Shown: positions 48,550 through 59,436, numbered from the stretch's first letter. The stretch: DNA of 64,000 nt from Macrococcus equipercicus (GCF_004359525.2 NZ_SCWC02000001.1:124001-188000); one strand, 5' to 3'. The notes: generated by a model from the sequence alone, not told the origin. Numbers and translations: made by a program.

Positions 48550-49479
48550 ATGATAACATGTAACGATATAACCGCTAAGTTTAAACTGACGCTGCTTGCA
48601 GGAGAACAAGGACTTGACCGCCCTGTGATGAATACGGATATTTCAAGACCAGGTCTTGAAATGGCCGGCTACTTCTCCCACTACTCCTCTGATAGAATTC
48701 AAGTGCTCGGTACGACGGAGACATCTTTTTTCGAGATGCTCGGCAAGGAAGATAAAGTCGACCGGATGAATAAGCTCTGCCGCAAAGAAACACCGTGCAT
48801 CATCATTACGCGCGGTATCGAACCGCCTGAAGAACTGATCGCCGCATGTGACCGTAAAGGTACGCCGCTGCTGTCGTCAGAAGATGCCACAACGAGTCTG
48901 ATGAGCAAACTCACTTCTTATCTTGAAACGCAGCTTGCTCCTGAGACAAGCCTGCACGGCGTTCTTGTCGATGTCTACGGGATAGGCGTACTCATTACTG
49001 GGGATTCCGGTGTCGGTAAAAGTGAGACCGCACTTGAACTCGTCAAAAGAGGTCACCGTCTTGTAGCGGATGACAATGTGGAAATCAAAGAGATTTCAAA
49101 AAATGTACTGATGGGCAAACCGCCGCAGCTGATTGAACATCTGCTTGAAATCAGAGGGCTGGGTATCATCAATGTCATGACACTGTTCGGGGCAGGCTCT
49201 ATCCTCCAGGAAAAACGCGTCATGCTGAACATCAACCTTGAAATATGGGATAAAAACAAGATGTATGACCGGGTCGGCCTGATTGAAGAAAAGCTGACCA
49301 TACTTGATTCGCAGATTACAAAGAAGACCATTCCTGTCAGACCCGGCCGGAATCTTGCGGTCATTATAGAAGTTGCGGCAATGAACTACCGGCTTAATGC
49401 GCTCGGTGTCAATACGGCTGAGGAATTTAACGATAGATTGAACGAACAAATCAGAAGCCAGTCATTAAAGGGGAACTAA
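48550..49479 (+). CDS. hprK: HPr kinase/phosphorylase
   Basis: A 309-residue sensor enzyme that phosphorylates or dephosphorylates Ser46 of HPr and thereby sets carbon catabolite control through CcpA. The N-terminal domain (about 1-130) precedes the catalytic P-loop [12 protein letters not shown] near 153. The family signature [10 protein letters not shown] near 203 follows. GGAGGG precedes the ATG. lgt starts 1 bp after the stop region, so hprK leads a tight operon with lgt, an acetyltransferase and a TPR protein. Confidence 0.97.
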   Translation: MITCNDITAKFKLTLLAGEQGLDRPVMNTDISRPGLEMAGYFSHYSSDRIQVLGTTETSFFEMLGKEDKVDRMNKLCRKETPCIIITRGIEPPEELIAACDRKGTPLLSSEDATTSLMSKLTSYLETQLAPETSLHGVLVDVYGIGVLITGDSGVGKSETALELVKRGHRLVADDNVEIKEISKNVLMGKPPQLIEHLLEIRGLGIINVMTLFGAGSILQEKRVMLNINLEIWDKNKMYDRVGLIEEKLTILDSQITKKTIPVRPGRNLAVIIEVAAMNYRLNALGVNTAEEFNDRLNEQIRSQSLKGN

Positions 49480-49480
49480 C

Positions 49481-50317
49481 ATGTTATCAGCTATTAATCC
49501 AATTGCGTTTGAACTCGGACCGTTATCTGTCAGATGGTATGGCATCATTATTGCTTCAGCGATATTGATCGGCTATTTAATCGCCCAGCGTGAGTCAGTA
49601 AAAAAAGGGTATAAGGAAGACACTTTGATAGATATTATCGTCTGGGCCGTTATTATCGCGATTATTTGCGCCCGTATTTACTATGTTGCTTTCGAATGGA
49701 GCTACTACAAAGCCCATCCCGCTGAAATACCGATGATCATGAACGGCGGCATCGCCATTCACGGCGGGCTGATCGGTGCTTTCAGTACAGGCTTTATTCT
49801 GGCTAAACGAAAAAATCTGTCATTTTTCCAGCTCGCTGATATTGTGGCGCCGAGTATTATACTGGCCCAGGCTATCGGCCGCTGGGGTAACTTCATGAAT
49901 CAGGAGGCACACGGCGGAGAAGTTTCGAGAACGTTTCTTGAACAACTGATGCTGCCTGAGTGGATTATTAATCAGATGAACGTAGGCGGCACTTATTATC
50001 ATCCGACCTTTCTCTATGAATCGCTCTGGAGTCTAACCGGTTTCGTGATGCTGCTGCTGGTGAGAAAACATCTGCGGATCGGCCAGACGTTTCTCCTCTA
50101 TGCCATCTGGTATTCAATCGGCCGCTTCTTTGTGGAAGGTTTAAGAACAGACAGCCTCATGCTGACAGAACATTTAAGAATTGCCCAGGTTATCTCTATT
50201 GTAATTATTACAGTGGCAGTAATCACCTGGCTCTACCGCGCGTACCGTTACCGTCTGCCGAAATACGGCGATGTCAATGTAGCGCTTAAAGGAAGCAATG
50301 ATGAGACGTATAAGTAG
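49481..50317 (+). CDS. lgt: prolipoprotein diacylglyceryl transferase
   Basis: A 278-residue enzyme with seven membrane helices that adds diacylglycerol to the lipobox Cys of prelipoproteins. The Lgt signature [14 protein letters not shown] lies near residue 137. The essential HGGLIGA segment is near 92 and the periplasmic Arg-containing RPT-like region near 206-215. At least five lipoprotein genes in this window would be its substrates. The 3' end overlaps the acetyltransferase gene by 20 bp. Confidence 0.97.
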   Translation: MLSAINPIAFELGPLSVRWYGIIIASAILIGYLIAQRESVKKGYKEDTLIDIIVWAVIIAIICARIYYVAFEWSYYKAHPAEIPMIMNGGIAIHGGLIGAFSTGFILAKRKNLSFFQLADIVAPSIILAQAIGRWGNFMNQEAHGGEVSRTFLEQLMLPEWIINQMNVGGTYYHPTFLYESLWSLTGFVMLLLVRKHLRIGQTFLLYAIWYSIGRFFVEGLRTDSLMLTEHLRIAQVISIVIITVAVITWLYRAYRYRLPKYGDVNVALKGSNDETYK

Positions 50318-50786
50318 CACGAAAGTAACAGGGCCGAATCCATTATGGCGGGTGTACCAGACAGTCTCTTTTCTTAAAGTATCCCGCAATACCGTGCTTA
50401 TTGAAGCTGGAAGGTTCTGTCCATCCATGCGCATTAAACGTAGACTTTATCAGTACATAGGAATGACAATCGGGCCATATACTTCTATCGCCTACAGAGT
50501 AACACCGGATATTATGTTTCCGGAGAAGATTACAATCGGCACTAACTGCATTATAGGATTTAATACGACGCTGCTCTGCCATGAATATTTAGTCCATGAA
50601 TATCGTACGGGCGATATTATTATCGGGGATGAAGTAATGATTGGAGCAAATGTCACTGTACTGCCGGGCGTAAATATCGGTCACAGGGCAGTGATCGGCG
50701 CTGGAAGTGTCGTCTCGAAAGATGTCCCGGCCGGTGCATTTGCTTATGGTTGTCCGCTTCAGATCAGAAGTGAGGTGAAGTCATGA
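50298..50786 (+). CDS. left-handed beta-helix acyltransferase (YvoF-like)
   Basis: A 162-residue O-acetyltransferase of the hexapeptide-repeat family. Repeats such as [31 protein letters not shown] and [21 protein letters not shown] are clear. The putative catalytic His lies in [11 protein letters not shown] near residue 90. The acceptor is unknown. The gene sits between lgt and a TPR gene, as yvoF does after lgt in Bacillus and staphylococci. It overlaps lgt by 20 bp and the TPR gene by 4 bp. Confidence 0.85.
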   Translation: MMRRISSTKVTGPNPLWRVYQTVSFLKVSRNTVLIEAGRFCPSMRIKRRLYQYIGMTIGPYTSIAYRVTPDIMFPEKITIGTNCIIGFNTTLLCHEYLVHEYRTGDIIIGDEVMIGANVTVLPGVNIGHRAVIGAGSVVSKDVPAGAFAYGCPLQIRSEVKS

Positions 50787-52201
50787 ACGACAAAATCATC
50801 AGTCTGCCTAACAATGCGGAAAGTTATTATCTGCTGGCTCGGAAAAAAATGAGTCAGCAGCTATTCAAGGATGCCATCGTCTATTTGAAGAAGGCATTGG
50901 ATCATCAACAGTCCCGTGACTATATTAAAGACCTCGCTATGTGTTATGCGGAGATCGGGCAGGTGGACATTGGTGCAGGTTACATTTATGAATGCATCGT
51001 CACAGCAGAGACGTTTGCTGACTACTTCTACATATTGAGTCAGCTGTATACGAAAGCACGGGAACCTAACAAAGCCTTTTTGTTCGGCTTATACTATGTT
51101 CAGCTGACCGATGATCAGTCTTATATGGCGGAACTGGTCAAAACATTTGATGTCGTCTATAAAAATAAGGCGGAAGTAGAAGCGGAAAGTGCTTTGTTTG
51201 TCACTCAGCAGATTTTTCAGTACTTATTCTCGCGCGGTAGAATCAACGAGTCGATTGACTGGATTAGTAATCAGCCGCTTGCACTGCAGGCGCGTAAAGA
51301 AATGCGCAACTTAAGAGCGATGGCTTATTTATTCATGAGCCGGTATCCGGAAGCGGAAGCGCTGCTCGAACAGCTGCTTGACGAAGATGAAACAGATATC
51401 CATGCGCTCTGCCACTATACATTACTGCTCTATAATACGCATCAGCATAGTAAGTATCAGCACTACATTCAGCGGCTGAACAAGCTGCATCCGATTAGTG
51501 AGGATGAATCATTTAAGCTGGGTATTGTGCTCTGCTACTTGAAGCAGTACGAAGCGTCACAAGCTCTGCTGCTGCCCATCTACAAGAAGAAGATGCTGAA
51601 GAATGCGCAGCTGTATCATGCGCTCAGCTTCAATTATTATGCGCTCGGCGACCGCACGGCATCCGAAGAAATGTGGCGGCAGCTTGTCCGGCTGACCGGC
51701 AATGATACGCCGAGCCCCCGTGATATATTCGAAGGGATGCGTTATCTCGAGGAGCAGGTGATTCCGCTGTTAAGAAGCGATGATAGTCATCATAGGCTGC
51801 TCGGTATCTTTCTCATCTCACAGCTTGACCATAAGGAAACAATGATCTCTAAGGAACTCTGGGATGAACTTGAACAGATGAGAGATTACGAAAAGCTTTA
51901 TTTGTCCTATATCTTTCACCAGCTTGAACTGGTCAAGCTTGATTTCATCCATAAAGGACTGCAGGCACTTTATGAAGTGAACCAGGAGCATGAGCTGCTG
52001 CTTGCCTGGATTGATAATGCGGAGGAAGTCATTGCAGCAAAACGGCCGCTTACTGTGGATGCTTATGCAGCAGCGACCTATTATGCATATTCTAAAGTAA
52101 ACGGCACATCTGCTTCCATGAAGCACTGCGCTGAACTATTTAATACGACTCACTATCAGTTTACGAAAGCGTATGAGTTCTTCAAGCAAAATAATGTTTA
52201 A
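50783..52201 (+). CDS. TPR-repeat protein
   Basis: A 472-residue soluble protein made mostly of helix-turn-helix repeats of TPR type (for example AESYYLLARKKMSQQLFKDA near 12, then AVQLTD-like and PEAEALLEQLLDEDET near 195). Several degenerate repeats run to about residue 300, then a long helical C-terminal region. It resembles the conserved TPR protein found upstream of trxB in staphylococci. Function unknown; probably a scaffold. GAGGTGAAG lies before the ATG, which overlaps the preceding stop (ATGA). Confidence 0.82.
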   Translation: MNDKIISLPNNAESYYLLARKKMSQQLFKDAIVYLKKALDHQQSRDYIKDLAMCYAEIGQVDIGAGYIYECIVTAETFADYFYILSQLYTKAREPNKAFLFGLYYVQLTDDQSYMAELVKTFDVVYKNKAEVEAESALFVTQQIFQYLFSRGRINESIDWISNQPLALQARKEMRNLRAMAYLFMSRYPEAEALLEQLLDEDETDIHALCHYTLLLYNTHQHSKYQHYIQRLNKLHPISEDESFKLGIVLCYLKQYEASQALLLPIYKKKMLKNAQLYHALSFNYYALGDRTASEEMWRQLVRLTGNDTPSPRDIFEGMRYLEEQVIPLLRSDDSHHRLLGIFLISQLDHKETMISKELWDELEQMRDYEKLYLSYIFHQLELVKLDFIHKGLQALYEVNQEHELLLAWIDNAEEVIAAKRPLTVDAYAAATYYAYSKVNGTSASMKHCAELFNTTHYQFTKAYEFFKQNNV

Positions 52202-52210
52202 ATCAGTTAA

Positions 52211-53197
<987 letters not shown>

Positions 53198-53205
53198 TAA
53201 AGCAC

Positions 53206-53238
53206 AATAGATACGCCGCACGGGCGTGTCTATTTTTA
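53206..53238 (+). terminator. terminator of trxB
   Basis: Stem AATAGATACGCC / GGCGTGTCTATT with one G-U pair, then a T run. Confidence 0.85.
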
Positions 53239-53280
53239 TGAATTCGTGTAAAATGGATAGTGATGACAAGGGGGCTGACT

Positions 53281-54183
53281 ATGAATGATGTTGGAATGAA
53301 AAAGCTGGTAGTCGTTACAGGAATGAGTGGCGCAGGTAAATCCGTAGCCATTCAAAGTCTGGAAGATCTCGGCTACTTCTGTGTGGATAATTTACCACCG
53401 ATTTTGCTGCCGAAGTTTATCGAACTGATGCATGATGGTCATCAGTCTTTATCACGCGTAGCAATCGGCATCGACTTAAGAGGGAAAGATTTCTTTGATA
53501 ACTTGAGAGAAGAACTGCAGAACATCATCAATTTAACGGATATTGCTGTGCAGGTGCTGTTCATTGATGCGCAGGATAAAGTACTGGTGTCACGATATAA
53601 GGAAACAAGAAGAACTCATCCGCTGGCAGACGGCGGGGCGCCGCTTGAAGCGATACACCATGAGCGTACGCTGCTTGCCGATCTTCGCGGCGTCGCCTCT
53701 TATATAATTGATACGACGGATATGAAATCAAAAGAGCTGAGAGCTTTTATCATGGAGCAGTACAATCAAGGCAAAGCCGATATTTTCAGAATCAACGTGA
53801 TGAGCTTCGGTTTTAAGCATGGTATACCGATCGACGCGGACTTAGTGTTTGATGTGAGATTTCTACCGAATCCTTATTATATCGAAACGCTGCGTCCGCT
53901 GACCGGACTTGATGAAACAGTCTATGACTATGTCATGAAATGGAAAGAGACGACGATATTCTATAATAAACTGATGGATTTACTGAAGTTCATCATTCCC
54001 GGTTATATGAGAGAAGGGAAGTCACAAGTCGTCATCGCAATCGGCTGCACAGGCGGTCAGCACCGCTCAGTGGCACTTGCCGAAAGAATCAGCCACGATT
54101 TAAAGGAATTCTTTGAATTCGAAGTGACGACAAGCCATAGAGATGCAATGATTGAAGGAAAACTGAGTCATGAGACAACTTAA
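53281..54183 (+). CDS. rapZ: RapZ/YvcJ-family nucleotide-binding protein
   Basis: A 300-residue P-loop protein with [12 protein letters not shown] near residue 14 and DNLPPILLP near 38. The C-terminal domain carries [16 protein letters not shown], the RapZ signature. In E. coli RapZ regulates amino-sugar metabolism by an RNA mechanism; in Bacillus YvcJ affects competence. I chose ATG 53281, with AAGGGGG 6 bp upstream; the longer GTG at 53260 has no SD. It overlaps yvcK by 14 bp and leads the rapZ-yvcK-whiA operon. Confidence 0.94.
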   Translation: MNDVGMKKLVVVTGMSGAGKSVAIQSLEDLGYFCVDNLPPILLPKFIELMHDGHQSLSRVAIGIDLRGKDFFDNLREELQNIINLTDIAVQVLFIDAQDKVLVSRYKETRRTHPLADGGAPLEAIHHERTLLADLRGVASYIIDTTDMKSKELRAFIMEQYNQGKADIFRINVMSFGFKHGIPIDADLVFDVRFLPNPYYIETLRPLTGLDETVYDYVMKWKETTIFYNKLMDLLKFIIPGYMREGKSQVVIAIGCTGGQHRSVALAERISHDLKEFFEFEVTTSHRDAMIEGKLSHETT

Positions 54184-55162
54184 AATATGTCTGATCGGCG
54201 GCGGGACCGGACTGTCAGTGCTTGCCCGCGGATTAAAAGCATATCCTGTAGACATTACAGCAATCGTTACTGTGGCGGATGATGGCGGTAGTACAGGAAG
54301 AATAAGGGACGTCATGGACATTCCGGCGCCGGGAGACATTAGAAATGTTCTGGCGGCACTCAGTGACGCTGAACCGATGCTTGAGAAGCTGTTTCAATAT
54401 CGCTTTGATACTGATACATTAGGCGGCCATCCAGTCGGCAATCTGATGCTGGCGGCCATGACCGATATTACAGGTGATTTCGGTCACGCTGTCCGTGAAC
54501 TCAGCAAAATTTTGAATGTGAAAGGGACAGTCATTCCGTCGACGAATAAAAGTCCGATCTTAAACGCGATTATGGAGGACGGGGAGATTGTAGTCGGGGA
54601 GTCACTCATTCCACTTAAAAACAAGCGGATTGACAGTGTTTTCCTGACACCGGCCAACATCAAACCGATGGCAGAAGCGGTGACTGCTCTGCTGGAAGCA
54701 GATTTGATTGTTCTAGGTCCGGGCAGTCTTTATACGAGCATCATTCCGAATCTGCTGCTCGATGAACTGGCGCAGGCACTGCTCGACAGTGAGGCGAAGA
54801 AACTATACGTGGCGAATATTATGACACAGCCCGGTGAATCGACGGGTTATTCGGTGGCTGATCATATCGAAGCTATCCATAAGCACGTAGGTGCACCGTT
54901 CATTCAGTTTGTCATCGCGAACCATAAGACACTGAACAAGAAGATTTCATCCAACTATGCAAGAAGCCATTCAACGTTCGTTAACTGTGATATATTGAAA
55001 GTGAAATCGATGGGCATTGAGATGATCACGAACGATCAATTAGTGCATGTCAATAAAGACTACATGGTCAGACATAATAATGTAGTGCTGGCCGATATGA
55101 TCTATGAGCTTGCTTTATCTGAGATAAGCACGATTCAGGTCACTCAGAGAGAGGAAGAGTAA
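54170..55162 (+). CDS. yvcK: YvcK/MgfK-family protein (gluconeogenesis factor)
   Basis: A 330-residue CofD-like Rossmann-fold protein. The N-terminal [14 protein letters not shown] near residue 8 and [15 protein letters not shown] near 31 form the nucleotide/sugar site. [15 protein letters not shown] near 183 is also conserved. In Bacillus and Listeria, YvcK is needed on gluconeogenic carbon sources and for cell shape and wall integrity, binding UDP-sugars. It starts within the end of rapZ, and whiA follows after 2 bp. Confidence 0.95.
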   Translation: MRQLKICLIGGGTGLSVLARGLKAYPVDITAIVTVADDGGSTGRIRDVMDIPAPGDIRNVLAALSDAEPMLEKLFQYRFDTDTLGGHPVGNLMLAAMTDITGDFGHAVRELSKILNVKGTVIPSTNKSPILNAIMEDGEIVVGESLIPLKNKRIDSVFLTPANIKPMAEAVTALLEADLIVLGPGSLYTSIIPNLLLDELAQALLDSEAKKLYVANIMTQPGESTGYSVADHIEAIHKHVGAPFIQFVIANHKTLNKKISSNYARSHSTFVNCDILKVKSMGIEMITNDQLVHVNKDYMVRHNNVVLADMIYELALSEISTIQVTQREEE

Positions 55163-55164
55163 CT

Positions 55165-56115
55165 GTGTCATTTGCATCTGAAATGAAAAATGAACTTACA
55201 CGTATTGAAGCGGATGACTGCTGTAACAAAGCAGAACTGGCCGCGTTGATCCGTATGAATGGTAATTTAAGCATATCGAACAGAGAATGGGTCATTAATG
55301 TCCAGTCGGAAAACGCAGCGATTGCAAGACGTGTATTCTCGCTCATCAAGAAAATATTCGGTGTGGAAATTGAGTTGTTAGTCAGAAAAAAGATGAAGCT
55401 GAAAAAGAACAATGTCTACATATGCCGTATTAAAACACGGGCCAAAGCTATTTTATCTGAACTTGGCATACTGGTAGAAGGCAGTTTTCTTCACGCTATA
55501 GACGAGCGGCTCATTCAAGATGACTGCTGCAAGAGAAGTTATTTACGAGGTGCTTTTCTGGCAGGGGGCTCTGTCAATAACCCCGAGACATCATCTTATC
55601 ATCTTGAGATTTTTTCTTTATACGAAGAGCATTCCCGTGATCTGACGAAGCTGATGAATAATTACGGACTTAATGCAAAGACACTTGAACGTAAAAAAGG
55701 ATACATCAGCTATATGAAAGAAGCGGAGCGGATCTCTGATTTTCTGAGCTTGATCGGCGGTTATCAGGCACTGCTGAAATTTGAGGATGTCAGAATTGTC
55801 CGTGACATGAGAAATTCAGTCAATCGCCTCGTCAACTGTGAAACGGCTAACTTGAACAAAACAATCGGCGCAGCAATGCGGCAAGTGGAAAACATCGAAT
55901 TCATCGATGCGGAGATCGGTATTGACGAACTGCCGGTACGGCTGCGTGAAATTGCGAGGCTGCGCGTACTGCATCAGGACATCTCTTTGAAGGAACTGGG
56001 AGAGATGGTGTCGACCGGCGTCATTTCAAAGTCAGGAGTCAACCATCGCCTGCGGAAGCTAGATGAAATCGCCGACAAACTGAGAAACGGTGAACATATT
56101 GAATTTAAAAAATAA
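55165..56115 (+). CDS. whiA: DNA-binding protein WhiA
   Basis: A 316-residue protein with an N-terminal LAGLIDADG-like domain lacking endonuclease acidic residues ([17 protein letters not shown] near 130) and a C-terminal helix-turn-helix (about 220-310, [24 protein letters not shown]). In Firmicutes it affects cell division and chromosome segregation. The start is GTG, immediately after yvcK with the SD in that gene. It ends at a bidirectional terminator. Confidence 0.96.
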   Translation: MSFASEMKNELTRIEADDCCNKAELAALIRMNGNLSISNREWVINVQSENAAIARRVFSLIKKIFGVEIELLVRKKMKLKKNNVYICRIKTRAKAILSELGILVEGSFLHAIDERLIQDDCCKRSYLRGAFLAGGSVNNPETSSYHLEIFSLYEEHSRDLTKLMNNYGLNAKTLERKKGYISYMKEAERISDFLSLIGGYQALLKFEDVRIVRDMRNSVNRLVNCETANLNKTIGAAMRQVENIEFIDAEIGIDELPVRLREIARLRVLHQDISLKELGEMVSTGVISKSGVNHRLRKLDEIADKLRNGEHIEFKK

Positions 56116-56147
56116 AGAGTCTGTGGATGTCCACAGACTCTTTTATT
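56114..56147. terminator. bidirectional terminator between whiA and the His-rich lipoprotein gene
   Basis: Perfect stem AAAGAGTCTGTGG with loop ATGT; A/T-rich flanks on both sides. Confidence 0.88.
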
Positions 56148-56166
56148 TCAGGGGATGAGAGTCTTA

Positions 56167-56805
56167 TTACTTAGCTTTTTTGAAAGCTTCAAACGACTGG
56201 AAAGATTCTTTCGGTATTTCCAGGCTGTTCGGTGTTTGATGATTCACTGCATGGATAGCTGTATGCATGAGCATTTCGCGCGTATAATCATACTGGCGCT
56301 GGCCAAACTGCTGGGCATACGTCTTATAGGATTTATAGTCGGCATCTTTTTTGTCCAGGCTGTTCAAATAGTGGACATCATCTTCATGCATTTTGTACTG
56401 GGGATAATTGTTGCTGTGATGCCCTTTCTCTGTTACGACAACATGTTTCGGGTCAGCTGTCACAAAAGTGCCGTCATCCAGCATATACATGCTCAGCTGT
56501 TTATAAGTCACTTTTAAAATAGCGTGGAATGTATGACCTTCACCGGCAGGCTTTGTCGGGATGCCGTGACCTGTATCTTCGGTATAAATGATTGTATCGT
56601 TGTCTTTCACTTTGATAGTATGATCAATAGTCGTCGTTTTCAGCTTCGTGAGGGGATAAGTCTTCACCTTGCCGACCGCAATTGTCTGACCGTCCTTAAA
56701 TGCATGATGATGATGCCCGTCTTTGATTGAAGTTGATGGATTGCCCGCTGTCTGAGCACAGCCGGTCAATAAAACAGCCATCATTATGTATATAAACAAT
56801 TTCAT
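56167..56805 (-). CDS. His-rich lipoprotein of unknown function
   Basis: A 212-residue lipoprotein with signal peptide and lipobox LTGC (Cys16). The mature N-terminus carries DGHHHHAFKDG (about residues 29-39). More His residues follow through the protein (GHGIP, GEGHTFHA, EKGHHSNNY, MHEDDVHYL). This suggests metal binding, though no fold was recognised. Beta-rich sequence (about 40-125) is followed by a helical end. AAAGGAGCT precedes the ATG. It lies just downstream of an alkaline phosphatase gene on the same strand, behind a weak hairpin. Confidence 0.75.
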   Translation of the reverse strand: MKLFIYIMMAVLLTGCAQTAGNPSTSIKDGHHHHAFKDGQTIAVGKVKTYPLTKLKTTTIDHTIKVKDNDTIIYTEDTGHGIPTKPAGEGHTFHAILKVTYKQLSMYMLDDGTFVTADPKHVVVTEKGHHSNNYPQYKMHEDDVHYLNSLDKKDADYKSYKTYAQQFGQRQYDYTREMLMHTAIHAVNHQTPNSLEIPKESFQSFEAFKKAK

Positions 56806-56827
56806 GTGAAAGCTCCTTTAATCATGT

Positions 56828-56869
56828 AAATAAGCCTGGAACAAATAGCTGACTGTCCCAGACTTATTT
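56828..56869 (-). terminator. weak hairpin after the alkaline phosphatase gene
   Basis: Arms AAATAAGCCTGG and CCAGACTTATTT pair at 11 of 12 positions around an 18-nt loop. There is no long T tract beyond the stem, so termination may be partial and readthrough into the lipoprotein gene is possible. Confidence 0.35.
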
Positions 56870-56885
56870 GATACTGCATAAAATG

Positions 56886-58259
56886 TTATTTCAAGAATTT
56901 GAAGATGCGCTTTGCATTGTCAGTGTTGTCCATATTGCCTCTCCATAACGTGCTTCCCGGACCGTAACCGTAAACGTTGACATCTTCACCAGTGTGACCA
57001 CCTGTAGTCCAACCTGTATAACTTCTCGTATCAACCGGGCGTTCGATTGCATCTTCGATAGCAGTAGCATTTTTAGCGGCTACAGCATCTTTGATTGCCT
57101 GTAATTCAGCAGCAGTCAACTGGAAGCCGATGTTGTCTTTAATAATTTTATCGACATCAGCGCCATCTTTCATTAACTGTGCACGAAGATACTCAGATGT
57201 ATGTTTCATCTGTCTGATCGGTTCTACGAAGAAGTTGTACTCACCACGTGCACCCATGGATAAGCCGCCGGTAGAATGGTCTGCCGTAGCGATGACTAAT
57301 GTGTTGCAGTCAGTTTTAGCGAAGTTGATCGCTTCCTGGAAAGCAAGGTCGAAGTCTCTCATTTCACTCATAGCGCCGGTCACGTCGTTAGCATGGCCTG
57401 CCCAATCGATCTGAGAACCTTCTACCATTAAGAAGAATCCTTTTTTGTTGGCGTTTAATTTTTTGATTGCTGTTTTAGTCATGTCTTGTAAAGAAGGCAT
57501 ATTAGCATCCCGGTCGATCATTTTAGGCATACCGCCTGGAGAGAACAATCCGAGAATCTGCTTATCTTTTGAATTAGAAGCAGCTTTCAGTAATCCTTTT
57601 TTATTGTCAACAAATTTATAGCCGTCATTTTTGAATTCTTTGATCAGATTGCGGTCTTCACGCTTGAAGTAATCTTTACCGCCTCCGAGGATGACGTCTA
57701 CTTTATGTTTGCCGTTGATCATTTCATCGTAGTAATCATCAGCAATCGCCGGCATGTTTTTTCGGGATTCATCGTGAGCACCGTAAGCAGCAGGTGTTGC
57801 ATGTGTTACTTCAGAAGTGGCAACCAGACCTGTTGATTTACCGACCGTTTTGGCCTGCTCTAACACAGTTTTAACAGGTGTTTTATCATTATCGACAGCA
57901 ATGGCATTGTTGTAAGTCTTAACGCCGGAACTCATAGCGGTAGCAGCAGATGCAGAATCCGTGATGTTCTGGTGATCATCTTCAGCGATTGTACGCTGCG
58001 CACCTAATAAGTAATTATCAAAAGAAACAGTGTCCAGACCATTTGTCTGCGGTTTATCCTGCATGTAGCGGTAAGCTGATGTATAAGATGGTCCCATACC
58101 GTCACCGATCATGAAGATGACGTTTTTCGGCTGAGCTGATACTTTACACGTTGAAGCTGCCTGGGCAGTCTTTGTCTGAAGTGGGGAAGCTGTTGGGAGC
58201 GCGGACAGGAACAGTCCAGCTATTACAGACGAAGCAATAACTTTGTTCATATTTTTCAC
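56886..58259 (-). CDS. phoA: secreted alkaline phosphatase
   Basis: A 457-residue exported metalloenzyme that releases phosphate from monoesters. The signal peptide (about 1-35) ends in AQAA. The first metal Asp is in MIGDGMGPS (Asp53). The nucleophile Ser102 is in NITDSASAATAMS. Later metal ligands are EGSQIDWAGHAND and ATADHSTGG, and a final His lies in TTGGHTGEDV. The start is GTG with AGGAGG upstream. Four 11-bp-spaced hexamers upstream point to PhoP/WalR-type control. It lies between whiA and clpP, which are adjacent in S. aureus. Confidence 0.95.
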   Translation of the reverse strand: MKNMNKVIASSVIAGLFLSALPTASPLQTKTAQAASTCKVSAQPKNVIFMIGDGMGPSYTSAYRYMQDKPQTNGLDTVSFDNYLLGAQRTIAEDDHQNITDSASAATAMSSGVKTYNNAIAVDNDKTPVKTVLEQAKTVGKSTGLVATSEVTHATPAAYGAHDESRKNMPAIADDYYDEMINGKHKVDVILGGGKDYFKREDRNLIKEFKNDGYKFVDNKKGLLKAASNSKDKQILGLFSPGGMPKMIDRDANMPSLQDMTKTAIKKLNANKKGFFLMVEGSQIDWAGHANDVTGAMSEMRDFDLAFQEAINFAKTDCNTLVIATADHSTGGLSMGARGEYNFFVEPIRQMKHTSEYLRAQLMKDGADVDKIIKDNIGFQLTAAELQAIKDAVAAKNATAIEDAIERPVDTRSYTGWTTGGHTGEDVNVYGYGPGSTLWRGNMDNTDNAKRIFKFLK

Positions 58260-58310
58260 GGAAAATTTCCTCCTAAATTTTATGAGTACATCATTAATCT
58301 ATCAGTAATT

Positions 58311-58349
58311 TGTAAATTAATTGAATAGATAATGTAAACATAATGTAAA
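58311..58349 (-). promoter_or_regulatory. four direct repeats, candidate PhoP (or WalR) box of phoA
   Basis: On the minus strand TTTACA (58344-58349), TTTACA (58333-58338), TATTCA (58322-58327) and TTTACA (58311-58316) repeat with an exact 11-bp period. This fits the PhoP box TT(A/C/T)A(C/T)A. On the plus strand TGTAAA-N5-TGTAAA also fits the WalR consensus, so the binder is ambiguous. A phosphatase target favours PhoP. Confidence 0.7.
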
Positions 58350-58357
58350 ATTTGCCG

Positions 58358-58389
58358 TAAAAAAAGCTGACAGTATAACTACTGTCAGC
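58358..58389 (-). terminator. terminator of clpP
   Basis: Minus strand stem GCTGACAGTA / TACTGTCAGC, loop GTTA, then T7. Confidence 0.92.
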
Positions 58390-58399
58390 AGAACCATCA

Positions 58400-58993
58400 T
58401 TACTTAGCAGCGTCAGTTGGATGCATCACGTCATCAATCAGGCCGTATTCTTTCGCTTCTTCAGCGCTTAAGAAATTATCGCGGTCAGTATCTTTCTCGA
58501 TTTTTTCAATCGGCTGACCTGTGCGTTCTGATAAAATGCGGTTTAATTTCTCACGTGTTTTTAAAATGTGACGCGCAGCGATTTCGATTTCAGTTGCCTG
58601 ACCTTGAGCGCCGCCGAGTGGCTGGTGAATCATCACTTCTGCATTCGGTAATGCAAAGCGTTTGCCTTTAGCGCCGGCTGCGAGCAGGAATGAACCCATT
58701 GAAGCGGCCATACCGATACAGATCGTCTGAACGTCAGGTTTAATGTGCTGCATTGTGTCATAGATTGCCATGCCTGCTGTGACGCTGCCGCCTGGTGAGT
58801 TGATATATAAGTAGATATCTTTCTCAGCATCCTGCGCCTGCAGGAATAATAACTGCGAGACGATTGAGTTGGCAACGTTATCATCGATTTGAGAACCAAG
58901 CATAATAATGCGGTCTTTTAAGAGACGTGAATAAATATCATACGCACGTTCGCCGCGGTTTGTAGTTTCAATTACTGTAGGAATTAAATTCAT
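58400..58993 (-). CDS. clpP: ATP-dependent Clp protease proteolytic subunit
   Basis: A 197-residue serine protease that forms the tetradecameric chamber of ClpXP and ClpCP. The catalytic triad is complete: Ser98 (GMAASMGS), His123 (MIHQPLGG) and Asp172 (TDRDNF). [10 protein letters not shown] forms the oxyanion region. AAGGAGG precedes the ATG. The promoter (TTGACT - 18 bp - TATATT on the minus strand) overlaps a perfect CtsR operator, so heat and protein-damage control is expected. It is monocistronic. Confidence 0.98.
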   Translation of the reverse strand: MNLIPTVIETTNRGERAYDIYSRLLKDRIIMLGSQIDDNVANSIVSQLLFLQAQDAEKDIYLYINSPGGSVTAGMAIYDTMQHIKPDVQTICIGMAASMGSFLLAAGAKGKRFALPNAEVMIHQPLGGAQGQATEIEIAARHILKTREKLNRILSERTGQPIEKIEKDTDRDNFLSAEEAKEYGLIDDVMHPTDAAK

Positions 58994-59040
58994 TGATAAA
59001 TCCTCCTTAAAGTTAAGTTTAAATATAATATACTATGGTT

Positions 59041-59057
59041 GGTCAAAAATAGTCAAA
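59041..59057. promoter_or_regulatory. CtsR operator of clpP
   Basis: GGTCAAA-AAT-AGTCAAA is an exact match to the CtsR heptad repeat RGTCAAA-NAN-RGTCAAA. It overlaps the -35 region of the clpP promoter. CtsR represses clp genes until heat or unfolded protein inactivates it. Confidence 0.92.
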
Positions 59058-59199
59058 AGATAGAACTTCATCTGCTTTAAATAATATGATAATCGCGGAA
59101 TGAGTTAAAATAAAACATAGAAAACATCATAAAAACCACAATATTGTATAATTGCATATTTATCTTTAGCGAGACAGTGGTTATAATAGAAACTATCAT

Positions 59200-59270
59200 G
59201 CCCTCGTGGTGTAATGGATAACACATAAGATTCCGGTTCTTAAGATGGGGGTTCGATCCCCTCCGAGGGC
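59200..59270 (+). tRNA. tRNA-Arg, anticodon CCG
   Basis: A 71-nt cloverleaf: acceptor stem GCCCTCG/CGAGGGC, D stem GTGT/ACAC, anticodon stem TAAGA/TCTTA with loop TTCCGGT (anticodon CCG, reads CGG), and T arm with loop TTCGATC. CCA is not encoded. TATAAT at 59182-59187 is a likely -10 element. It is the probable attachment site of the element to its right, whose integrase gene runs towards the 3' end of the tRNA. Confidence 0.95.
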
Positions 59271-59280
59271 GTTATGCAGT

Positions 59281-59366
59281 AAAAACGTGTGATAACTAAA
59301 ATATCAGAATGGCTTAACAGCAAGGTTTTAAGTTCATTCAGATAGAATAGGTTATCATACGTTTTT
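59281..59366. repeat. long-loop inverted repeat after tRNA-Arg
   Basis: 59281-59296 and 59351-59366 form an inverted repeat of 16 bp with one mismatch (core GTTATCA..ACGTTTT), separated by 54 bp. The right arm runs into a T-rich stretch, so it may end the tRNA transcript. It could also be a binding site for integrase or excisionase next to the attachment core. Confidence 0.5.
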
Positions 59367-59396
59367 TATTTTTTGTCCCCAAATAATCCCCAAAAG

Positions 59397-59436
59397 AAAA
59401 AGCTGACTACAAAAATAATTTGTAATCGGCTTTTTT
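59397..59436. terminator. terminator at the end of the integrase gene
   Basis: Minus strand stem GCCGATTACAAA / TTTGTAGTCAGC with one mismatch and one G-U pair, flanked by A and T runs on both sides. It overlaps the integrase stop. Confidence 0.75.

Noticed and set aside
59200..59270. Possibility that the tRNA is a pseudogene broken by integration
   Set aside because: All stems pair and the T arm and acceptor are intact, so the element appears to restore the 3' end.
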